Part shown: positions 36,163 through 45,288 of the stretch, piece by piece
Layout: every line of letters starts with the position of its first letter
Numbering within the stretch: the first letter of the stretch is position 1
NCBI RefSeq assembly: GCF_003994335.1
Contig: NZ_PNQZ01000047.1
Coordinates: 1 to 64,000, forward strand
From: Asaia sp. W19
GTDB taxonomy: Bacteria; Pseudomonadota; Alphaproteobacteria; Acetobacterales; Acetobacteraceae
Direction of reading: 5' to 3'
Length of the DNA stretch: 64,000 nt
Notes under the pieces: generated by a model
The model's database searches: none
The model's input: only the letters and a program-made list of their open reading frames with translations
What the model was told of the DNA's origin: nothing
Program-made: the position numbers and the translations under genes

Positions 36163-37698
36163 ATTCCTGACCTGGCCGCACCTTCCCCCTCCCCGTCGAC
36201 GACCACGAACCGACGCAAGACGCTCGAGCAGGTCACGGCCGATTACGAAACGAATGGACTGAAACGCTCCCTTACAGCCACCCAGCTTGTGATGCTGGGG
36301 GTGGGATCGACCATCGGGGCCGGTATCTATGTCATGACCGGCACGGCGGCGGCCGAATATGCCGGACCGTCTATTCTCATCTCATTCGTCATCGCGGCGC
36401 TCGCCTGTCTTTTCACGGCCTTCAGTTACGGAGAGCTCTCATCGAGCCTGCCGGTTTCCGGCTCGGCCTATTCCTACGCCTATGTGTCGATGGGCGAGCG
36501 GGCAGCCTGGACAGTGGGCTGGTTGCTCCTGCTCGAATACGGGATTTCCTGCGCAGCAGTGGCTTCGGGTCTTTCGGGCTATGCCACAAGCCTGCTCTCA
36601 AGCTTCGGGTTCCACATTCCTGCCGCGTTGAGCCAGGCAACCTTCCAGACGGTTCCCGGCAGTGGCGGCATGGCTATCACCTCCGGCTGGCGGTTCGACT
36701 TCGTGGCGACGCTTGCCATTGCGGTGGTTACGGCCTGTCTTGTGCGTGGGGTCCAGGAATCCGCGCGCGTGAACACGATCATCGTGTTCATCAAGGTGGG
36801 CGTGCTTTTTCTGTTCGTGGGCTGCGGGCTTTTCGCCCTGCATCCAGCCTATTGGCACCCTTTCATCCCGGAATATCGGGGCGGGTTCCAGTACGGCATA
36901 CCAGGCATGTTTCGCGCTGCCTCTGTCATCTTCTTCGCCTATGTCGGGTTTGAGGCGGTTTCGACGGCTTCAGCCGAGGCCCGCAATCCCCGGCGCGACG
37001 TGCCGGTCGGGATCATCGGCAGCCTGGTGATCTGCACGATCGTCTATGTGTGCGTGGCATCCATCCTGATCGGGATCGTGCCCTATCAGCAGCTCAATGT
37101 TGCCGATCCACTTTCGATTGCCGTGCGCGCCATGAAGCAGCCCTGGCTGGCTCTCTTCGTCAATATGGGGGCGACCATTGGCCTTTGCTCCGTTCTCATG
37201 GGACTTCTATATGGCCAGACGCGTATCTTCTTCGCCATGAGCCGCGATGGGCTTCTGCCGCCTGTCTTCTCATATGTGCACAAGCGCTTTCATACCCCCT
37301 GGACGGGAACGATCCTGCTCGGCGTGATCGTGGCGCTCGCCACGGCGACCCTGCCCATAGACGTGATCAGCGACCTCGTCAGTATCGGCACTGCTGCGGC
37401 ATTCGGAATTGTCTGTTTTACGGTCATCTGGCAGCGCAACATGCATCCCGATATGCCCAGAAGTTTCAGCGTTCCTCTGGGCGGGTTTCGAATCAGGGGA
37501 TGGTGGATCGGCATCACGCCCTTGCTCGGTATCCTCTTTTGCATCGTGATGATTGCGCCGCTCTTCGCCGACATGGCGCGCGCACTCATGCACGGCAATC
37601 CCGTGCCTGCTCTGCTGCTCATTGCCTATGCAGGGCTCGGCTTTGGGACTTACTGGTTCTACTCCCAGCATAATTCGAGCTTTGCCCGTAAGGATTAG
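36163..37698 (+). CDS. APC family amino acid permease with apparent non-AUG start
   Basis: This is a 12-TM amino acid/polyamine permease of the CAT-like type. The first canonical start in frame (GTG 36289, followed by ATG) falls inside TM1, at MLGVGSTIGAGIYVMTG. The frame stays open and clearly coding upstream: RRKTLEQVTADYETNGLKRSLTATQLV carries the usual pre-TM1 leader. The only upstream stop in frame is TGA 36130. Between them there is no ATG, GTG or TTG; ATT 36163 (IPDLAAPSPS, AGGG 11 bases ahead), ATT 36154 and CTG 36172 are the candidates. From 36163 the protein has 511 residues, normal for the family. A point change of ATG to ATT, or a sequencing error, would explain it. Confidence 0.8.
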   Translation: MPDLAAPSPSPSTTTNRRKTLEQVTADYETNGLKRSLTATQLVMLGVGSTIGAGIYVMTGTAAAEYAGPSILISFVIAALACLFTAFSYGELSSSLPVSGSAYSYAYVSMGERAAWTVGWLLLLEYGISCAAVASGLSGYATSLLSSFGFHIPAALSQATFQTVPGSGGMAITSGWRFDFVATLAIAVVTACLVRGVQESARVNTIIVFIKVGVLFLFVGCGLFALHPAYWHPFIPEYRGGFQYGIPGMFRAASVIFFAYVGFEAVSTASAEARNPRRDVPVGIIGSLVICTIVYVCVASILIGIVPYQQLNVADPLSIAVRAMKQPWLALFVNMGATIGLCSVLMGLLYGQTRIFFAMSRDGLLPPVFSYVHKRFHTPWTGTILLGVIVALATATLPIDVISDLVSIGTAAAFGIVCFTVIWQRNMHPDMPRSFSVPLGGFRIRGWWIGITPLLGILFCIVMIAPLFADMARALMHGNPVPALLLIAYAGLGFGTYWFYSQHNSSFARKD

Positions 37699-37795
37699 GC
37701 GTTCGGTCCCGCTCTGAAAATCATCACCTCCGGGGGCATGATTCCGGAAGGTCTAGGCCAGAGAAGGCGCAACCGATATGCCGGGGTCTTAAGAA

Positions 37796-37842
37796 TTACC
37801 CACAGATTCCGTGGATGCGTTCGTGGGTAAGGGTGTGGATAA
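37796..37842. other. Inverted repeat with two DnaA-box-like words
   Basis: TTACCCAC (37796-37803) is inverted at 37823-37830 as GTGGGTAA. TTACCCACA and, in reverse orientation, TGTGGATAA (37834-37842, the perfect complement of TTATCCACA) resemble DnaA boxes. It lies in the gap between the permease and kinase genes. Too few boxes for an origin; it may be a DnaA-titration or regulatory site, or chance. Confidence 0.3.
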
Positions 37843-37864
37843 CGGTCTGACAAGGTTTGGAATA

Positions 37865-37884
37865 AGGGGAGTACAGGCTCCCCT
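37865..37884. terminator. Hairpin between convergent permease and kinase genes
   Basis: AGGGGAG - TACAGG - CTCCCCT is a perfect 7-bp stem with a 6-nt loop, 57 bases beyond the kinase stop and 167 bases past the permease stop. The T-run is poor. It could serve both directions. Confidence 0.5.
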
Positions 37885-37940
37885 CTTCCCTGCGCTGCCT
37901 GTTTCCGGTGGCGCCTCCCCCTCTTTTAGAATGACCGGCC

Positions 37941-39662
37941 TTACTTGACGGCCATGGCGGCAAGCTCCTCGCCGATTACGCGGGCACTGAGCGCCATGGA
38001 GATGGCGCCGGCATCCGGATGACCCTTGCTTTTCTCGCCATGGGTACGTGCCCGCCCCAGACGGGGAAGCAGGTCCTTGGTCGCCTCCGCGGCTTCCGTG
38101 GAAGCCTGTGCCGCCTCAACCCAAGCCTTCGCGACAGTCAACCCCTGCCGTAATCCTGAATCGAATCCCTCAACGAGCGGCGCGAGCGCGTCCATCAACG
38201 TCTTGTCGCCCGGCTTTGCCTTGCCGAGCGCCGTGATCTTGTCCATCGCCCGTCTCAAGCCGAGGGAAAGACCCTGCGCGTCCGGGACTGCGGAGTCATC
38301 GAAAGCCGTGCTGAAGGCGAAAAGTCCCGCCCCCCAGAGTGCTCCTGAGGTTCCCCCCGCCCGGTCGGCCCACGCATCGGCCGCCGCGGCGAGCACGGTA
38401 GCCGGGCCAGCGCCGGCCTCCACGGCAGCACGAGCGGCTCTGGCAGCCGCCGTCGCACCGCGTGCCATGCCCTGACCGTGATCCCCGTCACCAGCCTGGG
38501 CGTCGATATGGCCGAGTTCGGGTTCCGCTTTGGTCAGGGCCGCAGACAGTTTGATCATCATGCCTGCCACGCAGCGCCCGCCCTGGCGACCGGCCTCCGT
38601 CAGGGATTTCATATAGGCGACGGGTGCTTCGGCGAGAATCGGCAGAGAGTTGCGATACGCCCCGCGCATCTCACCCCGACTGATCGCCGCGCTCTCGACT
38701 GGCGCCCGCCAGAGGCGTTCGAGTTCGTCATCAAGCCAGGTCATGGTAAGCGAGCAGCCCGCCATATCAAGGCTTGTGATATACTCACCGGCCAGGGGAG
38801 CGATGACTGTGTAGCCCGCATTCTCGAGCCTGGGGATGATCGCTTCCCACAGCACGAAAAGCTCCTCGTATTTCGTGCTGCCGAGGCCGTTGAGCAGGGC
38901 CGTTATGCGCGAACCGGCATTGGCCGGGGCTTCCTTGAGAAGGCGGTCGCAAAGAATGGCTGCCAGTTCATCCGGACGGAGCAGGTCGAGTTCGTCGATA
39001 CCCTGCTCGCCATGGACGCCGAGGCCAAGAGCGAGCCTGCCCTGAGGAACATGAAAGAGCTTTTCCTTCTCACCCGGAAGCGTGCAGCCATCGAAGGCGA
39101 CGCCGAAGGAACGCGTTTGGGCGTTGGCGCGCTTCCCGATGATCTCCACCTCATCGAGGCTCAGCCCGGCCTCAGCCGCAGCACCGATAATCTTGAAGAC
39201 CGGGAGGTCCCCTGCGGTGCCGCGACGCCGGCTTTCCTCATGCGCGGGGGCGCTTGCGATATCGTCGGTCGTGGCGATCATGCGCGTATCGATGCCCTCG
39301 GCGCGCAGGCGCTCAGCGGCAATGCTGAAATTTAGTACGTCGCCCGCATAATTGCCATAGCCGAGAATCACGCCGCCACCGAGATGAGCCTCTCGGGCGA
39401 TACGCAGAATAGCCTGGGTGGAGGGCGAGGCGAACACGTCCCCGGCCACTGCCGCATCGGCAAAGCCCGCGCCGACATACCCATTGAAAGCCGGGAAATG
39501 GCCCGATCCGCCCCCCACCACCAGCGTCACCTTGCCCTGCTTGCCGGGAGTGGCGCGCAGGACGCCGCCGCGTACGGGCTGGACGATATCGCTATAAACA
39601 CTTGCGAAGCCCCGCAGGGCGGAGGTCGCAAAATTCTCGGCGTCGCCACAGATCTTGGTCAT
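37941..39662 (-). CDS. DhaK-DhaL fused kinase, probable L-erythrulose kinase, copy 2
   Basis: The 573-residue kinase has the same architecture as the gene at 29098. The DhaK half has GGGSGHFPAFNGYVG and the catalytic-His motif LGLGVHGEQGIDELD; the DhaL half has IDAQAGDGDHGQGMARG. It is the last gene of the isomerase-regulator-ABC operon. Because that operon encodes EryH/LerI-like and EryI/DerI-like isomerases, the natural substrate is probably L-erythrulose, giving L-erythrulose-1-phosphate (the reaction of LerK). Dihydroxyacetone remains possible. Evidence is family plus context. Confidence 0.82.
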   Translation of the reverse strand: MTKICGDAENFATSALRGFASVYSDIVQPVRGGVLRATPGKQGKVTLVVGGGSGHFPAFNGYVGAGFADAAVAGDVFASPSTQAILRIAREAHLGGGVILGYGNYAGDVLNFSIAAERLRAEGIDTRMIATTDDIASAPAHEESRRRGTAGDLPVFKIIGAAAEAGLSLDEVEIIGKRANAQTRSFGVAFDGCTLPGEKEKLFHVPQGRLALGLGVHGEQGIDELDLLRPDELAAILCDRLLKEAPANAGSRITALLNGLGSTKYEELFVLWEAIIPRLENAGYTVIAPLAGEYITSLDMAGCSLTMTWLDDELERLWRAPVESAAISRGEMRGAYRNSLPILAEAPVAYMKSLTEAGRQGGRCVAGMMIKLSAALTKAEPELGHIDAQAGDGDHGQGMARGATAAARAARAAVEAGAGPATVLAAAADAWADRAGGTSGALWGAGLFAFSTAFDDSAVPDAQGLSLGLRRAMDKITALGKAKPGDKTLMDALAPLVEGFDSGLRQGLTVAKAWVEAAQASTEAAEATKDLLPRLGRARTHGEKSKGHPDAGAISMALSARVIGEELAAMAVK

Positions 39663-39716
39663 GGGGTATCCTTGGTAAAGTCAGACGGTCCTGAGTGATT
39701 GGAGCGGGAAGCGCGT

Positions 39717-40727
39717 TCAGGCTTCCCGGTTGAAATAGCGTCGCGCAATGGCATCGAAGGAGATGGCGGCCACCACGATCCCGCCGCTGACGATCGACTG
39801 CCAGTAAGGCGAGATGCCGAAGAGCACGATCACGTTTTCGATGATCCCGATGATTACCGCGCCCAGTACCGCGCCGAACGGGCTGCCCAGCCCTCCAGTG
39901 GTGGCCACCCCGCCGATCACGGCGGCCGCGATAGGGGCCAGCACCCAGGTATCGCCGATGGAGGGCTGGGCTGTGCCAAGACGCGCGACCATAACGATAC
40001 CGGCAAGAGCCGAAAGGAAGCCCGCCGTGGCAAAGGCGCAGACGCGGATGGCGTCCACCCTGATGCCCAGCATGCGCGCTGCGGCATTATTGCTGCCAAT
40101 GGCGTAGACGTAGCGACCGAGCGGTGTGCGGATCATGACGAAGGACACGATGGCGAGGCAGACCAGCAGGATCAGGAAGGGCACCGGCAGGCCAGCCATC
40201 ATGCCTCGGCCCAGGAAGCCGATATCGCTGGGGATGCCGGTAATGGCCACGCCCTTGGTGAGCACGAGATTGGCGCCCCCATAAACACCGGCCATGCCGA
40301 TGGTGAGTACGAGCGAATGAAGGCGCAGACGTGTGATCAGCAGACCGTTGAGCAAGCCGCACCCTGTGCCCAACGCGAGGCAGAGCATGAGGGAGAGCCA
40401 GGGATTGAGCCCGGCCTGAACCATGAGGAGCCCGCCAGCCACGCCTGCCAGTCCACCTATGGCACCGACCGAGAGGTCGAGTTCGCCAAGGATCATCAGA
40501 ATGGCCTGACCGATGGTCACCAGCCCGACAAAGGCCAGGGAGCGTGCGATGATCTTCATGTTGAACGCGGTCAGGAAATTAGCCGAGAGCGCGCTGGACA
40601 GGACGAAGATGACCACGAGAGCGATCACGACACCGCAAAGCGGGTTGGCGGCCAGAGCCTTGAGCCTCTGGACCGGGTTCGGAGAGGAGGAAACGGAAGC
40701 GGCGTCGACAGAACGATCATGCGACAT
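39717..40727 (-). CDS. ABC sugar transporter permease (RbsC-like)
   Basis: The permease has about 336 residues and 8-10 hydrophobic segments, of the ribose/xylose (CUT2) type. Family motifs are GLVTIGQAILMILGELDLSVGAIGGLAG and LGSPFGAVLGAVIIGIIENVIVLFG. I chose ATG 40727 (MSHDRSVDAAS), which overlaps the end of the ATPase gene by 11 bases; a start 16 codons earlier is less likely. With the ATPase and binding protein it makes a complete importer. Confidence 0.9.
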   Translation of the reverse strand: MSHDRSVDAASVSSSPNPVQRLKALAANPLCGVVIALVVIFVLSSALSANFLTAFNMKIIARSLAFVGLVTIGQAILMILGELDLSVGAIGGLAGVAGGLLMVQAGLNPWLSLMLCLALGTGCGLLNGLLITRLRLHSLVLTIGMAGVYGGANLVLTKGVAITGIPSDIGFLGRGMMAGLPVPFLILLVCLAIVSFVMIRTPLGRYVYAIGSNNAAARMLGIRVDAIRVCAFATAGFLSALAGIVMVARLGTAQPSIGDTWVLAPIAAAVIGGVATTGGLGSPFGAVLGAVIIGIIENVIVLFGISPYWQSIVSGGIVVAAISFDAIARRYFNREA

Positions 40728-42222
40728 GTGTGGTCTCCGGAGAGCCGATAATGGAGGCGACCAGCGTACTGACATCTGTCTTGTCGTGGTCGAAGGAGCC
40801 GTTGATCCGGCCGGAATAAAGCGTGATGATTCGTGTCGCGCAGCGCTGAAGCTCGCTCATCTCGGACGATACGAGAATGATCCCCACCCCTTCCTCCGCC
40901 AGACGCTGCATGATGCGATAGATCTGGAACTTGGTACCGATATCGATCCCCTTGGTAGGTTCGTCGAAAATGAGCAGCCGGGGTTTGCGGGCCATGGCCC
41001 GTCCTATGATGGCTTTCTGCTGATTGCCACCGGAGAGGAACATGATCTTTTTCGATGGGGAGGACGTCCGCACATCGAATTGCCGTATGATCTCCGCAAC
41101 GATCGATTTTTCGCGTGCGGGCGAGATCACACCGCCTTTGGCGATATCCCTCGTGACGGCAAGGGCAATGTTCTCGCGCACGCTCAGCATCGGAAAAATC
41201 CCGTGATGCTTGCGCTCTTCCGAGAGGTAGACCATGCCTGCCTGAACGGCCTTGTCAGGACGGTTGGGCGGGATGCGTTTACCATCCAGAGTGATGGTCC
41301 CGCCGCTGAACTTGCGGAAGCCGAACATGGCCTGCATGATTTCCGAACGCCCTGCCCCGACGAGCCCGGCAAAACCGAGGATTTCGCCGCGCCTGAGTGT
41401 GAAGGAGATATCTTCGAAACCGGGCCCTGAAAGATTCTCGACCTTCAATATCGTCTCGTCGCTGCGCGCCGAGGGGGATGACTGAAACTGCTCATCCAGC
41501 TTGACCGAGCTGCCTGACATCAGGCGTATCAGCTCGCTCTCGGTCATGCCCTCCATGGGAAAACTGCCGACACTACGGCCGTTGCGCAGAACTGTGACCG
41601 TGTCACCCAGCGCGAAGATCTCTTCCATCTTGTGAGAGACGAAGACGATGGCGATCTCCTTTGTACGCAGATCTTCGACGATGCGAAACAGCCGCTCCGT
41701 TTCACGAGCGGTGAGAGATGAGGTCGGTTCGTCCAGGATCATGACCCCGAAATCTTCCTGTGTGGCGGCGCGGGCAATCTGCAGAAGCTGCTGATCGGGT
41801 ACGCTGATTTCCGCCACTTTCTGATCGGGGCGCGCCTGAATGCCGAAACGGGCGATATAGGAAGCGGCCTTTTCCTCCATCGCCTTTTCAGAGACCGTGA
41901 TTCTGCCGAAGCCCGAACGGGCGAACGGCATGAACATGTTCTCGGCGACCGTGAGATAAGGAAACAGGTTCAGTTCCTGCGGTACGTAGGCGACACGCCG
42001 GAACAGCCTGGGATCATGCAGCGCATCGGCATCGTCGATGACGAGCGCGCCCTCATCGGGGCGAACAAGGCCCGAAAGAGTCTTGATCAGGGTAGATTTT
42101 CCCGCCCCGTTTTCCCCGGCAAGGATATGGACCTTGCCGGGTTCGAGGGTCAGGTCGATGTGATCGAGGGCGACGACACCTGGATAGGCTTTTCGTATAC
42201 CCGTCGCCTTGAGTAGGACCAT
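40717..42222 (-). CDS. ABC sugar transporter ATP-binding protein (RbsA-like, two ATPase domains)
   Basis: The 501-residue protein has two ATPase domains. The first has Walker A AGENGAGKSTL and Walker B MILDEPTSSL. The second has LSGGNQQKAIIGRAM and Walker B LIFDEPTKGID; its Walker A is altered (GLVGAGRSEI), as is normal in this family. It powers import of a sugar or polyol with the permease and the binding protein around it. The locus suggests erythrulose, erythritol or a related tetritol as cargo. Confidence 0.93.
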   Translation of the reverse strand: MVLLKATGIRKAYPGVVALDHIDLTLEPGKVHILAGENGAGKSTLIKTLSGLVRPDEGALVIDDADALHDPRLFRRVAYVPQELNLFPYLTVAENMFMPFARSGFGRITVSEKAMEEKAASYIARFGIQARPDQKVAEISVPDQQLLQIARAATQEDFGVMILDEPTSSLTARETERLFRIVEDLRTKEIAIVFVSHKMEEIFALGDTVTVLRNGRSVGSFPMEGMTESELIRLMSGSSVKLDEQFQSSPSARSDETILKVENLSGPGFEDISFTLRRGEILGFAGLVGAGRSEIMQAMFGFRKFSGGTITLDGKRIPPNRPDKAVQAGMVYLSEERKHHGIFPMLSVRENIALAVTRDIAKGGVISPAREKSIVAEIIRQFDVRTSSPSKKIMFLSGGNQQKAIIGRAMARKPRLLIFDEPTKGIDIGTKFQIYRIMQRLAEEGVGIILVSSEMSELQRCATRIITLYSGRINGSFDHDKTDVSTLVASIIGSPETTHVA

Positions 42223-42253
42223 GGCCCTGCCTCCCTCCTGAACGCGAAAGCGA

Positions 42254-43177
42254 TTATTTGGAGAGCGATGCTTTTGTGATGATGTCGATACCCGTATCGA
42301 TGTTCTTGGGTGTCTGCTGCCCCATGGCTTTCTGCCAGGCGGCGATCACGGCCCAGTATCCCTGCATTTCGGGACGGCTGGACGCCGAAGAATCCACTAC
42401 GCTGTCCTTGATGAGCTGGAGCATATCGGTCAGGTTGTCGAGCCCGACCTCCTGGACCTTACCTACCTTCTCGCTCTCCCGAATGGCCTGGCCGATGCCC
42501 ACCGGTCCGGCAGCATCACAAGCAACCCAACCTGCAAGGTTGGGGTGAGCCTGCATGATGGCCGAGGCCTGCTTCTGGGCGGTCTCGATGCTGTCATTAT
42601 CGATGCCGGTCGCCACAACCTTGATATCGGGATATTTGGTGAAGACCTTGAGCTCGCACCGGGCGCGCAAAGCATGATTGGGTGCTGTGGGCACGCCCAT
42701 CATGATGGCGACCTCACCTTTGTGATTGATGAGTTTCGCCAGGCGCTCCGCTGCAAGGCTGCCCTGCTCGCAGAAATCGGCACCGACTGCCGTGATGTCC
42801 ATACCCTCAGGCGGGAGGGAGTCGAACACCGTCATCGGGATCTTCTCGTCGACCGCTTCCTGCATGGTGGAGCGATTGCCCTTCTCGTCCAGAAGGTCGA
42901 GGATCAGGCCATCGGGATGTGTCGCGATGGCGCGTTCGATGATGTCGTTCTGGGTCGAAACATCGGCCGTCTGGGGGGCACGATATTCGACCGTGATGGT
43001 GCGACCTGTCGCCTTGCTGAGCAGCGCAGCGGCAGACTGGGCCCCGTTATTGGCCTTGTCGAACCAAGGATGAACAGCTTTCGGTATCATGACGAACCGC
43101 ATCGGCGCGTTATCTGCCGCATGGGCAGCAAGAGGCGCGAGGAAAAGAGCAGCGGTCGCGAGCAGAGCTTTTTTCAT
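42254..43177 (-). CDS. ABC sugar transporter substrate-binding protein (RbsB-like)
   Basis: The 307-residue periplasmic protein has a classic signal peptide (MKKALLATAALFLAPLAAHA, cut after AHA). The fold has repeated Rossmann-like halves: RFVMIPKAVHPWFDKANNGA, then ATHPDGLILDLLD and AGWVACDAAGPVGIGQAI. It probably captures the sugar for the ABC importer encoded 31 bp downstream. The ligand cannot be read from sequence; by context a tetrose or tetritol. Confidence 0.9.
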   Translation of the reverse strand: MKKALLATAALFLAPLAAHAADNAPMRFVMIPKAVHPWFDKANNGAQSAAALLSKATGRTITVEYRAPQTADVSTQNDIIERAIATHPDGLILDLLDEKGNRSTMQEAVDEKIPMTVFDSLPPEGMDITAVGADFCEQGSLAAERLAKLINHKGEVAIMMGVPTAPNHALRARCELKVFTKYPDIKVVATGIDNDSIETAQKQASAIMQAHPNLAGWVACDAAGPVGIGQAIRESEKVGKVQEVGLDNLTDMLQLIKDSVVDSSASSRPEMQGYWAVIAAWQKAMGQQTPKNIDTGIDIITKASLSK

Positions 43178-43208
43178 GAAATCAGACCTTTATGGTCGTG
43201 TTAATCCA

Positions 43209-43676
43209 TTACTTGCAGGAATTCGGCGAGTATTTTCGGTCGAGAGCGTCGATACCATCAACGTTTTTCTTCGATGCGCTTGCCGGATCGAATTCCTTGG
43301 CAAGGAAGGAGTCCACGATGGTCTTGGCAAGCTCTGCCCCGACCACACGCGCGCCGAGTGTGATGATATGGGCATTGTTCGAGAGAGCAGCCCGTTCGGC
43401 CGAATAGGCATCATGAGCCTGCGCCGCACGAATGCCGGGGATCTTGTTGGCCGAGATCGCGACACCGATGCCCGTGCCGCAGCACAGGATACCGCGCTCG
43501 TATTCGCCCGAAAGAATGGCGTGACCCACGCGCTCGCTCAGTTCGGAATAAAGCTCGCTCTTGGCATCCACGGGGCGTGACAGATCAACCGCGTCCACCC
43601 CCTTCGACTTGAGATGTGCGACGATCTGCTGGGCCAGACCTTCACCGGCGCTATCGCCACCTACTGCAATTTTCAT
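43209..43676 (-). CDS. RpiB/LacAB family isomerase, probable D-erythrulose-4-phosphate isomerase (EryI/DerI)
   Basis: The protein has 155 residues. The catalytic Cys lies in the RpiB motif CCGTGIGVAISANK, with HDAYSAERAALSNNAHIITLG further on. The N-terminus reads GGDSAGEG instead of the GSDHAG usual in true ribose-5-phosphate isomerase B, a change I associate with the EryI/DerI branch. These enzymes convert D-erythrulose-4-phosphate to D-erythrose-4-phosphate, an entry to the pentose phosphate pathway. Start and stop are coupled to the DeoR gene (ATGA overlap). Confidence 0.85.
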   Translation of the reverse strand: MKIAVGGDSAGEGLAQQIVAHLKSKGVDAVDLSRPVDAKSELYSELSERVGHAILSGEYERGILCCGTGIGVAISANKIPGIRAAQAHDAYSAERAALSNNAHIITLGARVVGAELAKTIVDSFLAKEFDPASASKKNVDGIDALDRKYSPNSCK

Positions 43677-44527
43677 GGTCTTGTTCCTTTTGTGATGTGT
43701 TCAGGGGTGTCGGCATGCGCAGCGGTCAGCCCATCGTCCATCTGGGCGATATGCAGGTTGATTCCCGCGTCGAGCATGCGGTTCTTCTGACTGTCGGACA
43801 CACCTGAATCGGTAATCACGACGTCAAAATCGGAAAGGCTCGCGAGACGGTTCAGCGCCGTCACATCGAATTTCTGGCTATCGATCATCAGGATACGACG
43901 GTCGACGATCTCCATCAGCGCCATCTTGCATTTGACGATTTCCTGCTCCTGATGGAACGCACCAAGGTCGCGCACGGCGGAAACCGACATGAACAGCGTA
44001 TTCGCCCGAAGCGATTTGGTGCCCTGCTCGCACAGAATGCCAAGAAAGGCGTCAAAGCGCGGGTGGTATTTACCCCCCAGCGAAATGAGACTGATGTCGC
44101 GTGCGCCAGCGATCTGCGTGGCGATACCCATACTATTGGTCAGCACGGTGAGCGGCATGCCCGAGGGCAGGTTTTCCGAGAGCACACGCGAGGTCGTTGA
44201 ATCATCGAGGGCAATGATATCGCCTGCCTTGATGAAGCTAGACGCAACACGGGCTATCGCCTGCTTCTCGCGTGAGGCACGTCGCATGCGATGGACGACG
44301 CTCGTTTCCATTACGCCGCTGGCCAGCATGGTCACGCCACCATGCACCTTGCGCACAAGTCCCTGTTCGGACAGGGCGTGAAGGTCGCGGTGAATGGTCA
44401 TGCGGCTCGTCGAGAACCGATCGACCAGCTCCTCGATCTGTGCGCCGCCATTCTCGAGAACGTAGTCCAGGATCTCCCGACGACGCGCCGAGACGGCCTT
44501 GCTCTCGACGCCAGTCGCGCCGCTCAT
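43673..44527 (-). CDS. DeoR family transcriptional regulator, copy 1
   Basis: The 284-residue repressor has a DeoR helix-turn-helix (IEELVDRFSTSRMTIHRDLHALSEQGLVRKVHGG) and a sugar-phosphate-sensing C-domain (DIIALDDSTTSR, LTVLTNSMGIATQI, LISLGGKYHPRFDAFLG). It is encoded inside the isomerase-ABC-kinase operon, overlapping both neighbours by ATGA. It probably represses this operon in the absence of a phosphorylated tetrose, with the inverted repeat at 45333-45361 as the likely site. Confidence 0.9.
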   Translation of the reverse strand: MSGATGVESKAVSARRREILDYVLENGGAQIEELVDRFSTSRMTIHRDLHALSEQGLVRKVHGGVTMLASGVMETSVVHRMRRASREKQAIARVASSFIKAGDIIALDDSTTSRVLSENLPSGMPLTVLTNSMGIATQIAGARDISLISLGGKYHPRFDAFLGILCEQGTKSLRANTLFMSVSAVRDLGAFHQEQEIVKCKMALMEIVDRRILMIDSQKFDVTALNRLASLSDFDVVITDSGVSDSQKNRMLDAGINLHIAQMDDGLTAAHADTPEHITKGTRP

Positions 44528-45288
44528 GACACCACCGACCGGATGATCGCTTCGAGGCCCGAAGGGTCCCAGGCCGAGCGCCCGATGAAGACGCCGTCCA
44601 CATTATCGAGGGCCGTATAACGTGCGGCGTTATCCAGCGACACGCTGCCGCCATAGAGCACGGGCACGCGCTTAGCCGCCTCGGCGCCAACCAGTTCTGC
44701 AAGGACGCTGCGCAGCCGGGTATGAGCCAGCGCCACGAAATCGGGTTCGGCTGCCCTGCCCTTCGCGCCGATGGCCCAGACAGGCTCGTAAGCCAGAAGG
44801 ACCGTGCCGATCTCGTCCGCGCTCAGGCCATGGAGCGCCATCTTGGTCTGACGTGCGAGCGTCTCATGGGTGACGCCAAATTCGTATTCCTTAGCGCTGT
44901 CACCGATGCAGATCAGCGGGCGCAGCTTGTGGCGTATCGCGGAGCGCACTTTGAGATTGACCGTGATATCGCTTTCACCGAAATGTTCGCGCCGCTCGGA
45001 ATGGCCCAGCTCGATCATATCTGCGCCGCATTCGCGCACCATGTGCGGTGAGATCTCGCCAGTCCAGGCGCCGTCATCTTCCCAGTGCATGTTCTGCGCA
45101 CCAACATGCCAACGCGTACCTGACAATGTGCCCGCAACTGCTTCGAGAGAGGTAAAGGGCGGGATCACGAACGGCGTGATTTCTTCGGGCACCGTCATGG
45201 AGGCGATTTGGCCGACCGCATCGCGCGCCGCAGCCGGACCCTTGTTCATCTTCCAGCTCGTTCCGATCCAGAGCGGTTTTCTGGGCAT
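44524..45288 (-). CDS. eryH: Triosephosphate-isomerase-like L-erythrulose-1-phosphate isomerase (EryH/LerI)
   Basis: The TIM-barrel enzyme has about 254 residues. The catalytic His (ELGHSERREHFGE) and Glu (AYEPVWAIG) of triosephosphate isomerase are kept. The N-terminus reads WIGTSWKMNKG, where housekeeping TpiA has GNWKMNG, and VGAQNMHWEDDGAWTGEIS follows. Both stretches match my recollection of Brucella EryH (TpiA2). That enzyme converts L-erythrulose-1-phosphate (L-3-tetrulose-4-phosphate) to D-erythrulose-4-phosphate. ATG 45288 has GGAGAGAGAACAGG upstream; an earlier in-frame start at 45321 is unlikely. First gene of the operon. Confidence 0.87.
   Translation of the reverse strand: MPRKPLWIGTSWKMNKGPAAARDAVGQIASMTVPEEITPFVIPPFTSLEAVAGTLSGTRWHVGAQNMHWEDDGAWTGEISPHMVRECGADMIELGHSERREHFGESDITVNLKVRSAIRHKLRPLICIGDSAKEYEFGVTHETLARQTKMALHGLSADEIGTVLLAYEPVWAIGAKGRAAEPDFVALAHTRLRSVLAELVGAEAAKRVPVLYGGSVSLDNAARYTALDNVDGVFIGRSAWDPSGLEAIIRSVVS

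Noticed and set aside
37796-37842. Chromosome replication origin
   Set aside because: Only two DnaA-like words, no AT-rich unwinding element and no dnaA/parA/hemE-type neighbours.
44524-45288. Reading the TIM gene as the housekeeping triosephosphate isomerase
   Set aside because: The TSWKMNK and AQNMHW signatures and its operon with RpiB-, DeoR- and DhaK-type genes match EryH/LerI better.
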